Source: Fistulifera solaris
Taxonomy: Eukaryota > Bacillariophyta > Bacillariophyceae > Naviculales > Stauroneidaceae
Reading direction: 5' to 3'
Assembly: GCA_030295235.1 (NCBI GenBank)
Contig: AP026134.1
Coordinates: 186,001-250,000, forward strand
Length of the DNA stretch: 64,000 nucleotides
Made by a program: the position numbers and the translations under genes. The notes below the pieces were generated by a model. It was given only the letters and a program-made list of their open reading frames with translations. It was not told where the DNA came from and did no database searches. Positions 1-10,601 of this stretch are shown piece by piece. Positions within the stretch are counted from its first letter, which is position 1. Every line of letters starts with the position of its first letter.

Positions 1-265
1 TTATAGCCCTATTAGCATCCTGAATTAAACCTCGTTTTCCTTTTGTTTAGAGTTGCTGCTGATCTTTTGCAACTTGCACTCGTGCGTTAAGATTTGCCGA
101 CGCGTACAAATCTGATGTACATACATGGCTTTTCCTTCCTCGAAAGTAAAAGGAGGATCTATTGCAATAATCTCTTACTATCATTTGGATGAAACTGATA
201 GTTAAACAGGTTTATTCGTCTATTTTGTGTTTTTGATATTCGGCGGGAAAGAAAATGAGATTCAT
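1..265. other. Region 3' of the first gene, possible terminal exon
   Basis: No independent gene is visible. The minus strand may hold a last exon of the neighbouring acidic gene: that gene meets a GTAAGT donor at about 313, and an acceptor-like CGAG lies near 137-140, followed by an open stretch of about 30 codons. Two acceptor/frame combinations are possible and I cannot choose between them. Confidence 0.25.
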
Positions 266-900
266 TTAAGATAAAAGATACTTCGCAGTTGTTTGTTCCA
301 AAAGTAACTTACCGTCATCTTCGTCGTCTTCCTCTTCGTCATCATCTTCTCCGAATTTCAGAGACTTCACTGTAAACGTATCCCAACCTCCACCTTGAGT
401 TCCTTTCGTAGGTTCAAACAAAGGTTTCGCTTTGATTTCCTCTTCTTCCTCTTCGTCTTCCTCGGCGTTCTCGCTTTCTTCATCTCCGCCATCTTCATCA
501 GACTGTTCCTCTTCTCCATCATCTCCAGATCCTTCCCCTTCGTTTGCTTCTTCTTCGGCGCTTTCTTCCTCTTCTTCTTCTTCTTCATCATCATCCTTCG
601 CTGTCGAGCCACCGTGTTGCTTTTGGTAGGCCTCCAAACGCGCCATTCGTGCATTGTGAACGATCGTCAGATCCGCCTCCGGATCCGGGCCTAAGCCTTT
701 TCCAGTAGCCACTCGGGGTCTAGAGCGGGCCAGATCACCCAGGTAAAGCCCACCAAGACGGGAAAGGCCCAAGTGACAACAGCACGAGCACCGGCGCCGA
801 CTTTGGGGATCTGCGTCGACATGGTTCGACTGGCGACGCGCGGCATTTGCGCCGTTACAGCTCGTCTCACTCCAAACATTGTAAATATTTTTAACTGCAC
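266..900 (-). CDS. Acidic putative mitochondrial membrane protein (one-base frame break)
   Basis: I do not recognise a named family. The N-terminus (start at 900, or Met at 879) is Arg/Ser/Ala-rich and lacks acidic residues, as in a mitochondrial presequence. A hydrophobic stretch of about 20 residues (VVTWAFPVLVGFTWVIW) follows, then a short segment ending HNARMARLEAYQKQHGG, then a long Glu/Asp tract. The frame carrying the membrane segment stops at 691, while the rest lies in another frame. Adding one base to the T4 run at 698-701 (A4 on the coding strand) joins them through an uninterrupted EWLLEKGLGPDPE reading. The final codons run through a GTAAGT donor at 313, so the true C-terminus may be in a downstream exon. 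Function unknown; location inferred. Confidence 0.55.
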
Positions 901-1112
901 TGATATTCGAACAAAGAAACGCTCAATGAGGCACCAACTGAGCGATCCGTCGAAAGCGAATAATCATCGTCTCCAATCGTCGCGTCGCGCGCTCAACGAC
1001 GAACAAGGAACAAGACGTACAGCGGAAGAGAAGATTCTGTAAGGTTCAGGTTTTGAATTTTTGAGGATGACGTTCAAGATGACGTAAGCCGTTTTTAAGA
1101 CGACTTTTTGTC

Positions 1113-1118
1113 TTCCAC
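1113..1118. repeat. Left target site duplication of the MITE
   Basis: TTCCAC directly abuts the left terminal inverted repeat and is repeated at 1452-1457 on the right side. Confidence 0.65.
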
Positions 1119-1451
1119 GTAGACCTCTGTCCGTTCTCCGTTTAACAGGGAATTCCCAACTGGGATCCCAGTTCAATTCCCTTCCTCGTTCATTTTCCCA
1201 ATTCCCTGTTTAACAGGGAATGAGTGGTGGACGTCTGACCGGCAATCAGAGACCTTTATTCCTTTGTTTGCGCGGTAAATCAACAGAAAATCTCTAATCT
1301 AAAGCGTTAAGGATTAGGGACTGACTACCATATTTCGTAAACGGGACTCATTAATTTGTACAGGGAATGCTCCCAGTTCACTCCTTGTTCGATCAAAATC
1401 CCTGTTCACTCCCTCCCTGTTGGAGTGAACTGGGAACGGACAGAGGTCTAC
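1119..1451. mobile_element. MITE-like element with 18-bp terminal inverted repeats
   Basis: The segment starts with GTAGACCTCTGTCCGTTC (1119-1136) and ends with its exact reverse complement (1434-1451). Both ends are flanked directly by TTCCAC (1113-1118 and 1452-1457), consistent with a 6-bp target site duplication, or 7 bp if the terminal C is assigned to the duplication. Subterminal regions on both sides are rich in variants of AACAGGGAAT and AACTGGGA in both orientations. No transposase-like frame is present, so this is a non-autonomous element about 333 bp long. The superfamily is uncertain. Confidence 0.8.
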
Positions 1452-1457
1452 TTCCAC
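1452..1457. repeat. Right target site duplication of the MITE
   Basis: TTCCAC matches the left flank at 1113-1118. Removing the element and one copy restores a continuous CTTCCACGTG context. Confidence 0.65.
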
Positions 1458-2225
1458 GTGACCACAAGACGCCGAAACGCGATTGTTGACGATCTTACCA
1501 AAGCTAGAAACATCGGCATGGCTTTAAGACTGACTAATAGGTTAACTTGTAAGCGACGGGATATCAATCACTGGTTACAACTCAATCAGGTCGTACAAAT
1601 TCGGCGTTACTGTATAGGCGAGTTTTTAGTCGGCCCCATCAACAAAACACCTCGACTTTTTGTTCATCTAGAAATCATATTGTTTGTATTTGCGTCCATG
1701 CACTCTGCGGCTCTTCGGTTACAAAGTAAACTTTCTTGAATTGGCTTCTGAGGTAGCTAAAGCTACAGTGCTGGGAGCTGACTGGTGCATTGTCTGCGGG
1801 AGAAGTGAGCAGAATTGCATGCATGGGGAGTAAGGACTGACGAAATCATGGATGCCGTAGCTGCAATAACTTTCATGCTCTACTGCTCTAACATTAGCCG
1901 TTCGAATTTTCGCAACTCGCATTTTTTCAATTCTCATCGGCTCATCGCCCAATGATCGCCCTATTATTTACAAAGTACTTGGCTGCTTATCACCTACTTT
2001 GTAGTTTCAAGTAGCTTGTGACAACGAAATTTGCGCAAGTTGAACTGAAATCAATATTGTGAAACAAAACAGAAAATGTATTTCATTCGAGCGAACACAG
2101 AACACGAACGGACGAATGACCTAGGACCTTAGACCTTAGACAATCATCCATCAAACGCCACACACACGCCGCAAACCGATTTTCACAATAACACCAAAGA
2201 AAAAAAGCGAAGGAGAAAGAGTAGC

Positions 2226-3330
2226 ATGATTCTGATTCTTACTCGAGGAGCACCGATCAACTCAGATAAACCAGCATCGCCGACGAAGTCAAGCAATGAG
2301 GAGTCTTTAAGAGTACTGATGAGTAAGACCTGGCAAGACGTTTAAACGTGGGCAAGCCGCTCTAGATCAGTCGTCCACCACATCGACTGTTCAAGGCAGC
2401 TTAGATGGCAAGGAGATACAGGAACAACCTTTATTGTCTGAACAGTTGCATCACTCGCTCGATGGCAAGACGTCTTGATGAGGTTTTTCAGTCTATGATG
2501 ACACTGAGGACGATCTGCACAACGATAAAGAAGCAAGCACTGGTGACGTGCCCAGCGAGCGATACGAAAACAAGGAGAAGGATGCTGATGGAAAGGGAAA
2601 CCCTTGAATGCGCAGCACCATGAAAAGACAAGATAGCCAGCGCATCGTACGGCGAAGAAATTCTATCACTGTCACGTCGACAGGGAGTTTTGAGTTTGAA
2701 TCCGAGAATAGTAATTCTCGCCACGATCTCGATGCAGCTTCACAACACAGCTTCACTAATGAGGCTACAAGTGATCGACGCCGAACCACAAGACCTCACC
2801 GGCATTCATTGGGATACGGAACTCCTTCACTGATATTGTCAACTGAACCTTCAGAATTCAAAGATATGATGCAAAAACGCTTAGATCGCATCGAACAACA
2901 AAAGAACAATTCTGATCTTTCCTTCGATTGTAGCCAATCAACTTTGAATGGATATGAAGGCGAAAGATGGCATGATTCGAGATCGAATTTGAATTCGAAT
3001 CGCATGGAAAGCATCGATGCGGTCGCCGGGGTTGTCGGCATTCGATGGGTAATGTTTCTACAAATGAAGGGAACGCTGCAGTGTAAAGGAACCACAAACG
3101 TCGGTCCTGGTGATGGTTACAACGATCCGGATGCTTCGCCAATAGACTATGACAATTTCGCACCGACGGGCGCCAGGTGCCGGCATGTGCCCAGACGAGT
3201 GAGATGATTGTCTGTAGGGCACACCGTCGAGAAGAATGTGGAAGACGACTCATTTTTGCATTCCGTTGTTGATCAACAGAGAGTAGCGGTGCCGAGAAGA
3301 GAAAGAAGATGTTCAATGCACTTTTAACTC
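2226..3330 (+). pseudogene. Decayed first copy of the tandem Arg/Ser-rich family
   Basis: This looks like a broken paralogue of the next two genes. An acidic stretch (about 2493-2609, YDDTEDDLHNDKEAS) ends at a stop. The longest frame, 2608-3207, then carries a basic segment (RIVRRRNS), RRRTTRPHRHSLG and a QKRLDRIEQ element, in the same order as the RRRTTHNRHLH and HKRLEINLK elements of the intact copies. A third frame from 3214 reads GHTVEKNVEDD, matching the C-terminal GHSVEETTQ of the third copy. The pieces lie in different frames with several stops, which is more disruption than one run-length error explains. An alternative is an expressed shorter gene at 2608-3207. The ATG at 2226 is a speculative start. 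Confidence 0.45.
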
Positions 3331-3925
3331 CATGATAGCCAACGTTATGATCGGAGTTCGGAACAAACTAGATCCATGCGAGTGTGTCGGACTGTGAATC
3401 TTTATGACGCCCCTGACCTAAAATATACACATTGACTTAGAGCCACTATTCGTAGACTAGCTGCTAGCAATCACACGATCAAAAGCAAATTTAAATGGCA
3501 CAGAGTTGAAAATACAGTCAATGTACTCGGTTCTGTTTGCTTCTTCGCAGATAAGAGAGTCGTGGATCTATTCGTGACAAGAATTCTTTTGTCGTTCCGC
3601 CGCAAAATCACGATCTAGCATCTATCTAGATAGTGGACTTATCACTTTTTGTGTACATCAAAGTAAGTAGTAACCTTTTATCTATTCGCAAGAAAGTACA
3701 CTTATTTTGTCGTTCCTTCGGACGAGTTCGAGATGATTAATGATTATGCAATTATAGCGATACAAAGCGAAATCGGTTGTTAATCAAGGGATTCTATGTG
3801 ATATCCGCCTCTGATCAGTAATAAGCTAATCTCGCCAGCTCTTGCGACAGAATTGTCATCCATCCGGAAGAAGCGAACGCAGTCACAAACTTAAATGATG
3901 ATCATTCTGATCGACCGGCCAACAT
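3331..3925. other. Intergenic spacer between first and second family copies
   Basis: I see no gene. The stretch is the probable promoter region of the second copy; no specific motif can be supported. Confidence 0.4.
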
Positions 3926-5053
3926 GTGTCAAAAGATCGCATCATGGCTTTCGCCATCCCAGCCAATCCAATGAATCGTCTTCGCGAGAAAGGAGAATTT
4001 CTCTCATGGAGTGCGCATGCACGTGAAATCAACCTTCGTTCAATATTGGTTCGAACAGTTTCGTGGAGGCGATCGAAAAAGCTCGAAGACGAAAGCGGCG
4101 ATGTTAAAACCGAGGATGATTCGGTGGATGTCGACACGAACGACAATGCAACGAAACAGACCACAATCGATCACACTCTATCCTCAGTTGACAACACTGT
4201 GAACTGGGAATGCTCGCTGATCAAAACGGCCAAAATTTCGTTTCATAGCTCTTCGTCGGACGAGAGCTTTGCGGATGACGATAGTCTTGCTTTTGGCTGG
4301 TCATTTGATGACCTTTCTGACGAAGAAAGTGACCAGAAAACAAAGCTATCTCTTCGTGAAAACGATTTGTACCCAAAGCAGAATGAGAGCGATGACAATA
4401 AAGACAACTTATTCGATCAGGCTCGTCCCCGAACGAGTCGGGATCTCAAGCGGCAAACCAGCAGGAGACGAAGAAAACAAAGCAGGGGTCAGAGTTATAG
4501 CTTGAGTTCAGCGCTGGATCTTTATGCATCTTTTGACAGTCTGGATTCGGTTTCCTCTCGCGACGAACTTCTGGATACTACGAGTGACTCACTGGAGCTA
4601 GGGTCATCTCGTCACAGTGTTGGTCGATGCGCTCGACGTCGTGCTATGCACAATCGTCATCTACATCAATTACCCCGACACAGACAGCATTCATTTTCGA
4701 CATCTTCCGATCCCTCGGCAAATTATTCTCGTAAGTCAGCGTTGCAGAAACGAATCGACAATAATCTTAAAGCCCAATCCCAGCATTCGGTGTCAAGTCG
4801 CGGAAACCCAAGGTACCTTGTGGTGACATCGGATTCATCCGGACAAGATACACTTAATGGCAATCAGGGCTCATTGCGCGAAGCCCGATCAAAGGAACAA
4901 CCGGTGACAGTCGAGAAGACCGATCAAACGTATCCTCGTTTCATCTTGGTGGAATCTGATCCCAGAGATGATCATGAGAGGGGCGATAGACAACGCAGCC
5001 GGCGCGGTCGACGAAGGAGATCTATCACTGGAGAGAAGTCTCACAGTGTTTGA
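3926..5053 (+). CDS. Arg/Ser-rich tandem family protein, intact copy
   Basis: A 375-residue open frame without introns that I do not recognise. It is largely disordered: a basic N-terminal region (residues about 15-55), an acidic/serine middle (about 55-160), and a C-terminal half with family motifs that recur in the downstream copy. These are a DSLELGSSRHSVGR-type block, RRRAMHNRHLH, an SFSTSSDPSA/QKRIDNNLKAQSQHSVSS block and two short PRY/FLV-type strands (NPRYLVVTSD and YPRFILVESDP). The tail is RSRRGRRRRS. No signal peptide or membrane segment is seen. The start is the first Met; MAFAIPANPMNRL at residue 7 is an alternative. The alternating basic and phosphorylatable Ser character would suit a regulatory or nucleic-acid-associated protein, but that is only inference. 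Confidence 0.65.
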   Translation: MSKDRIMAFAIPANPMNRLREKGEFLSWSAHAREINLRSILVRTVSWRRSKKLEDESGDVKTEDDSVDVDTNDNATKQTTIDHTLSSVDNTVNWECSLIKTAKISFHSSSSDESFADDDSLAFGWSFDDLSDEESDQKTKLSLRENDLYPKQNESDDNKDNLFDQARPRTSRDLKRQTSRRRRKQSRGQSYSLSSALDLYASFDSLDSVSSRDELLDTTSDSLELGSSRHSVGRCARRRAMHNRHLHQLPRHRQHSFSTSSDPSANYSRKSALQKRIDNNLKAQSQHSVSSRGNPRYLVVTSDSSGQDTLNGNQGSLREARSKEQPVTVEKTDQTYPRFILVESDPRDDHERGDRQRSRRGRRRRSITGEKSHSV

Positions 5054-5252
5054 CTGCATTTTGCCAAAAAAAATCGTCCGCAATTTGGGCAGTCGGTGTT
5101 GTGGTGAGGATCAAAAGCCTGGGTTCCTGTTCATCAATACTGTAGACCGGAAAAAGGTAATCTAGGTATTAAGCAAAGTTAAAGCTTGACACTTTTTTTA
5201 TTGCGTCATACAAACATTTTTCCTTGGAGAAGCGAGTCACGTTGTTCATAGC

Positions 5253-6084
5253 ATGGGCTGGCATTTGGCATTTTGTTTCTTGTCTGAAGAAAGCTTTGCC
5301 TTAGAAGATGAAAAAGGACTCGAATGGAGAAAAGAAGATTCTTCAAGCGACGAAGATAACGATGACGTTGATGATGATCATAGTATTACGTATCACTCCA
5401 AGCTAAACGACGATGGAGATGATAACGACGGTGGCACCAATGATTCGCTCAATCAATCAGGGTACTGCTCCCGTTCGATTCGACCTTTAGATCGATGTGA
5501 GGGTAGAAGGAGAAGACGATTGAGCACAGGTCGAAGTCATGGCTCGAGCTCCGCCCTTTCTTTGGGTAGCTCTATTTGCACGTACGACGAGTCCATCGAC
5601 AACATCAGCGATTCCCTTGAGATTGGATCATCATCGCGCCACAGTGTCGGGAGAAGTGGTAGACGTCGTACCACACACAATCGCCATCTTCATCACCAAG
5701 CACAGTGGTCGAGACCAGTCTCTATCTCGACGGCGTCCGATCCATTATCTCACTTTTCGAACACGTCTGTATTGCACAAGCGCCTCGAGATCAATCTAAA
5801 AGCACAATCTCACCATTCTGTATCGTCTTCGCAAGAAAATCTTCGATACATCGTGATGAAAGCCGAATTAGATGATGGTGTCGATACTAATAAGAAGGAT
5901 CTTCCTCCGCAGACACGAAATAGTGACGTGCCAGCCATGCCCAACGTCAAACATCCCCGCTACATCGTGATTCGTGATCCAATCGAAAGACAAAGAAGAG
6001 GACGACAAGGATGTCAAGCATTGCTCACGACGAGGTCGACGCAGAAGAGGACACAGCGTCGAGGAAACCACGCAAAGTGTCTAA
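5253..6084 (+). CDS. Arg/Ser-rich tandem family protein, third copy (one-base frame break)
   Basis: Paralogue of the gene at 3926-5053, about 276 residues after allowing one frame correction. It shares in order the acidic Ser/Asp region, SSALSLGSS, DSLEIGSSSRHSVGR, RRRTTHNRHLH, HKRLEINLKAQSHHSVSS, and the paired LRYIVM and PRYIVIRDP strands. Near 5990 the frame is lost: dropping one base after IERQ gives EEDDKDVKHCSRRGRRRRGHSV, ending at the stop at 6082-6084, which mirrors the RSRRGRRRRS tail of the second copy. Uncorrected, the frame runs on to 6125 with an unrelated tail. The N-terminus lacks the first 50 residues of its sister, so the start at 5253 may not be the true one. Confidence 0.6.
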
Positions 6085-6149
6085 TCCCTCGTTTCTTTCT
6101 TTTTGACGGTCTAATTTTTACTTAGCATTATTCTTTAACGCACCAAGCT

Positions 6150-6890
6150 CTACTCTTTCTTCTTTTGTGATTCCAGCGCACTGATTGTTTCTTTCCAAGC
6201 ACGACGAATGCGTAGTAAAGGCACCACGCCCCAGATCAAATTACAAAACCAAAAGCCGAACCAGTAATACACCAAATGATCGAAATCCAGAAACTTGACG
6301 TTGGCCCAAGCATTCCCCGGAATACCGACCGGATCACGTGCAGGCACGTTGACTTGTTCGTCCAAGATCACTTCCGTTAACACAAAGAGCACCATACCCA
6401 TGAAATGAAAGGAACTGGTAATGATTTCGAGCGGATAGCGTTGGGGACGATTTTGCAAAATGGCATAACACGATGCCAAACTGAGTGGTGCCATCACAAA
6501 GAGTTCATAAAAGCCCACCGCCCAGACAATGGGATGTCCTTGGGCGAATCTTCGATCCAAAATATCGTACTGTTGCACTACCACAGGAATACGTCGAAAA
6601 GTACCCGAAGCTCCGTCCATGGTGGCGTGATACAACCACGCATTCCAGTAATACCATTCAGCGGCCCAACGATCGTGTGGGGCAAGTTTCTGTTTCGGAT
6701 TGTAACCGAGATACACGGTCAAACAAGACAAGGAGAAGAAACTGACAACATAGGGAGAAGCAAAGAAACCCCAAAACAGTTGTGATGCGTCTCGAGTCGT
6801 GATGAAGAAACGGAGCCACAAAATACCCAACACCATGGCCGAAAATACGCGTGTTGGGTCAGGAAGTTTCTCGTATATTGTGTTTGCCAT
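6150..6890 (-). CDS. EXPERA-domain, emopamil-binding-protein-like sterol isomerase
   Basis: A 246-residue polytopic membrane protein resembling the EBP family, which includes the sterol delta8-delta7 isomerases of the endoplasmic reticulum. Hydrophobic segments fall at about residues 14-35, 43-62, 125-145, 157-175 and 208-230. Family-like features are the WAAEWYYWNAWLY segment, FYELFVMAPLSLASCYAI (compare the EBP E/GPLS segment), the VLFVLTEVIL segment with its conserved TE, and the terminal YYWFGFWFCNLIWGVVP (compare WFYFVFMNALWLVIPG). These Glu/Thr positions are known in EBP as active-site residues. The length equals the family norm and no introns are needed. A TMEM97-like EXPERA protein is an alternative, but the resemblance favours EBP and a role in sterol synthesis. 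Confidence 0.75.
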   Translation of the reverse strand: MANTIYEKLPDPTRVFSAMVLGILWLRFFITTRDASQLFWGFFASPYVVSFFSLSCLTVYLGYNPKQKLAPHDRWAAEWYYWNAWLYHATMDGASGTFRRIPVVVQQYDILDRRFAQGHPIVWAVGFYELFVMAPLSLASCYAILQNRPQRYPLEIITSSFHFMGMVLFVLTEVILDEQVNVPARDPVGIPGNAWANVKFLDFDHLVYYWFGFWFCNLIWGVVPLLRIRRAWKETISALESQKKKE

Positions 6891-7280
6891 TATAGAAATG
6901 CGAAAGCGTGTTCAGAAGCCGTGAAATGTTGGAATGCCGTTCAATACGCAGATCTCTTTGCAAATGAATGCAGGGCAATGCGATTTTCGTCTTTCAACCG
7001 ACAGACGGGAAACACAAAGAGCGTGGTATACTTGTATTCATAGTACAGTCAGTACCACATGCTTGTTTCGCACTTAGTATCGCTTGTTACCATGTTGCTA
7101 AGGTGGCGGCTTTACATGATTGGTGATCGCGTTAGCACAAGACTAGTTGCAAGACGGGCTTGATCTGAAGGCTAGACGCTAACTAGCTTCGTTCTACTTC
7201 TAGTTTTGGGGACGGTTTGTCCTTTGAGTATGCAATTGTAGTAAAAAAACAAAATTACTATCATGAAACAAAATTTACTA
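6891..7280. other. Intergenic spacer between two minus-strand genes
   Basis: Contains the presumed promoter of the EBP-like gene and the 3' flank of the molybdenum cofactor sulfurase gene. No gene is seen. Confidence 0.4.
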
Positions 7281-9597
7281 TCACCTCGACTCACAAAATA
7301 GACCCCCTACTTGCAACCAAATCGGTTCTTCTTTGTCCTCGAGATGTTCCACTTGTTGCAAAAAAGACGCCAAAAGTTAAAGGGCCGCGAAAGCTGCGTT
7401 GATTCTGATGATACTCGGCTAAAGCCCGTAGTGTACTACCACCTTTCGTGCCACTCGTTGGATCCAAATCCACCATATTACAGCGTGCACAGGGACCGAC
7501 GACTTGCCAGCAAATCGTTTGCTTGTACCACCAGTGCTTATAATTGTCGCTGTCATCCTCTTCACCGCCTTGCACAACAAAATTGGGTCGAAAATGCTGG
7601 GATGATACTGGAGACTTTCCTTGTTGTTGCAGAATACTATTGATTGCATCCACAGCGTTTTGACGAATCATTAAAATCGGCTGTTCGTTAACAAAAGATG
7701 ACACTTTGGCAGTAGTTACTGATGAATGTCGTGCCAGCCAGCAAGGTACTCCCAAGAATGCGGAAAACCAGCGAGCAGCAACCGTGTCTCCCCAGACGAC
7801 GCCTCGACATTCATGACTCCCGCACACGCGAATTGCGTTACTATCCTGTCCATGATCATCTTGTTGCGACAAAGAGAGTATCAAGGGATCCATACCGGGT
7901 GCTGTCACGGTCATTTCATTCAATTCGAACGAGAGATGGGGACGTATGCGCGCCATTTTTGAGTGTGTTGACAGTCGCAAAGCTTGTCCCGATTCATTGA
8001 CCAAACAAAAGCACGATCCATCCACAGTTGACCTTGTACCACCGGCCAACGCTGCACTCGTTGCGCGGCACAGCTTTTGATCGGAAAAACGTACAGTTCG
8101 GTCAGCACCAAATCAGGTTTGAGTTTCTCACTGCGGGCGTTGTGACGATTTTCATGTTGTTGTTTCCGTTGTACGTAAACGCGGTCCAAAAAATCCAATT
8201 AAAACGTCAATATCCTCCCACATCGAGTCCTTTCCCAAGCTAATCCTCACTGCACCAGTTGGTTTCCCTTCTATTAAATCCACATCATCCCCGCACACAT
8301 GCCCCATTTGCTCAAAATTAGATATAATCTCCTCGTCACTCCATCCCAACGCCTGTTGACAGCCACCGGGATTGCAAAAACATCCCACACGGAATTGGAT
8401 GGGTGGCGTGTGGAGGGCTGCCAGCTGGGCGATTTCGTGATATCCAACGTACGTCTTTCCATCCTCGCGCAGCACATTAAAGGTAACCGTTGGGCCCGGA
8501 CTATTGGCACAAGTGAGCGTTTTGGGGTCGGCCCAAGCGCCGTACAAGACAATAGCCGATTGACCTGTCGAGGCATGTCTCAATAAGCACAAACGACGTA
8601 CCAGTTCACGAGTTAATACTCGGGTGTGATCTCGTATAGCCGCCATACCTCCCAATTTCTGCAGAGTTTGCAGCCCATACGCTAACTCGCAAATACCCCG
8701 AAAATGGCTCGTACCGCCACGAAGACTGTATTCGGTCGCTTTGCGCACGATATAATCACGCGACGGCGTTACAACTTGCACGGTACCACCACCAAAATAC
8801 GCATGTGGGACCGGCGAAAGAAGCATGGCCGCCAACGCACTTTGCTTCTTGACCAGCAAGGCTCCCAATCCCGTCGGGGCACCAAATATCTTGTAAAACG
8901 ACACGACCGCAAAATCTGGATCCCACGTTTTCAACGAGATGGGTTCCGTGCACGCGGCTTTGGCCATATCCAAACCCACACACCAACCCGGTTGTGTTCG
9001 AAATGCTTCGTAAACGTGCGAAAGTAACCGATCACCCGAAAAATTGCATTCCAAGGGTAAAACCACCAAATGTTGTGTCGAGTTCGGTGCTGTTTGCAGA
9101 ATATCATCAACATCTTTTGATTGCTTCCACACGCGAAACGACGCTCCCGCTCGTAAGGCACATTCTCGCATCCCCAATACCGACGTATGTGAAGTCGCCG
9201 GACACGCAAAGAACGATTGATGCGGCGTGAAATCAAAGTGTTCCGCTACCGTGTGTAACCCTTCCGTCGTCCCCGACGTGAAGAACAAATGATATCCCGG
9301 ATGCTGCTGCTGCTGTTTGTCAGTTGATCGTGGAAATCCAGCCAACAGATCGGGTGTTGCATCCCACAATTCCAGTAATTGTTGTCGGACACGTTCGATT
9401 TGTTGGAGCGTACGACTGGCGGTCGGTCCGATGTACGAATGCGGATTGCCGAACACTAGGTGACTCGATGCCTGTAGTTGTGATTGCCACGGCAAGGCAC
9501 TGCCGGCGTAATCCAAATATACTTCGGATGGCTGACCATTCTCCGCATGGTACAAACCCGGCAATTCGCGAGGACGCCACGTATCAATGTGACCCAT
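7281..9597 (-). CDS. MOCOS: Molybdenum cofactor sulfurase (three one-base frame breaks)
   Basis: This enzyme sulfurates the molybdenum cofactor needed by xanthine dehydrogenase and aldehyde oxidase. The first about 480 residues are a class V aminotransferase (cysteine desulfurase) domain with VYLDYAGSALP, TSGTTEGL (about 108), the PLP-lysine context SFYKIFGAPTGLGALLV (Lys about 236) and the FRVGCFCNPGGCQ motif (about 422-434). The rest is a MOSC domain beginning LTELYVFPIKSC and containing CARCNMVDLDPTSG. Three run-length breaks split it: one base too many in A6 8188-8193, one too few in A3 8003-8005, and one too many in A6 7360-7365. With these the gene is 771 residues and ends at the TGA at 7281-7283 with a VGGLF-type MOSC C-terminus. 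The domain order matches eukaryotic MOCOS/ABA3. Confidence 0.9.
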
Positions 9598-9599
9598 TA

Positions 9600-9863
9600 T
9601 AGACGAAGGGTAGCCGTAGTGCGATCCAGCACGACGAAGAAAGGATTCTTTTCCGTATTGAATATCCTTGGTTCTTGCAAGGTGTTACTCGAATCATTCT
9701 TGGAGTAATATTCTTTGTCATCTTCGTTCGGTCTACGAGCACGCGCCCAGGGTCGCATGCAAAAAAATGAAGGAAACCAACGCCATGTCGTCCATATTGT
9801 GATCACTGCAGGGATCCCATAAAACCCCAACGCTGCTATTGCATTGCTTATCTTCCAGTCCAT
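9600..9863 (-). CDS. Short hypothetical membrane ORF upstream of MOCOS
   Basis: An 88-codon frame from the ATG at 9863 whose TAA overlaps the ATG of the MOCOS gene (TAATG) in another frame. It has one hydrophobic segment near its start (ALGFYGIPAVITIWTTW), then a charged tail. No gene lies on the other strand, so it is not an obvious shadow, but I recognise no family. It could be an upstream ORF in the MOCOS transcript, a separate micropeptide, or chance. Confidence 0.25.
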
Positions 9864-10601
9864 GGTTGGATCTTTCTATGCATGTATTCGAACGAAAGAA
9901 CTTTCCTTCCTATTGGTTGACAATAATGGCGTTATTGTTGCGAGTGTCGCGAAGTTTCGATGTGTTTTTGATTCAGTTCCATTCCCCCAAAAGGGTTAAA
10001 GGTATGTCGTCCACAACTCGGGATTTATCAATCCGGTCCGGGATTCTCTAGATGTCGACGGCGGAGAAAAATCGCAAATCCTTCATGACCACAAAACGGT
10101 ATTACGACATTACGACCTCCGATGACTGTTCTAGTCGGACGAGAGAAGAATCACTGTAACATTCACCCACACACAAAACAAGACACAGCGAAAACAGAAA
10201 CTCCGTAAAAAATAATGTCACTGACTATGATATTTACTGTGATGGTCATCGGTCTTTGCTCGAACCATTTAAGATCCAAGAAAATCTTTCATCTCCAACA
10301 ACCAGTCAATGTATGTTAAAAGACTCGGGAGTAATGACTCATGACTCTACACTCTGCACTATCAGTGAATAATGTCATGAAGAAGCTCGATTTAGGACCA
10401 ATAGAATTTCACTTTTGTCTGACTATCAACAATCTGAATCGAGTGGGCTGAGTGTTCGTATTTATTTGTACAAGTAATCATCGCTTTGCCTTTCGCCGGC
10501 GATCGGATAAATCGTTGCCTTTTTTCTCAATTCTCACAATTCATTTTTGCATCATCATTATCACACCAGCAAAAGGATTTCCCTGGGATTATCATCGTAC
10601 C
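9864..10601. other. Divergent intergenic region
   Basis: Lies between the minus-strand MOCOS locus and the plus-strand chitin-binding gene, so it probably holds both promoters. An in-frame ATG exists at 10452, but its extension reads as untranslated sequence. No further gene is seen. Confidence 0.45.

Larger units (their letters stand above)
901..2225. other. Gene-poor interval containing a MITE
   Basis: Apart from the inverted-repeat element at 1119-1451 I see no coding region with supportable composition here. The short open frames lack family motifs and conserved-looking segments. Confidence 0.5.

Noticed and set aside
395-694. Open plus-strand frames opposite the acidic gene (Phe- and Ser-rich)
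   Set aside because: They are the reverse reading of GAA/GAT-rich acidic codons, so composition explains them.
2608-3207. Intact independent 199-residue gene
   Set aside because: Motif order matches the downstream copies, and the flanking acidic and C-terminal pieces lie in other frames, so a decayed paralogue is more likely.
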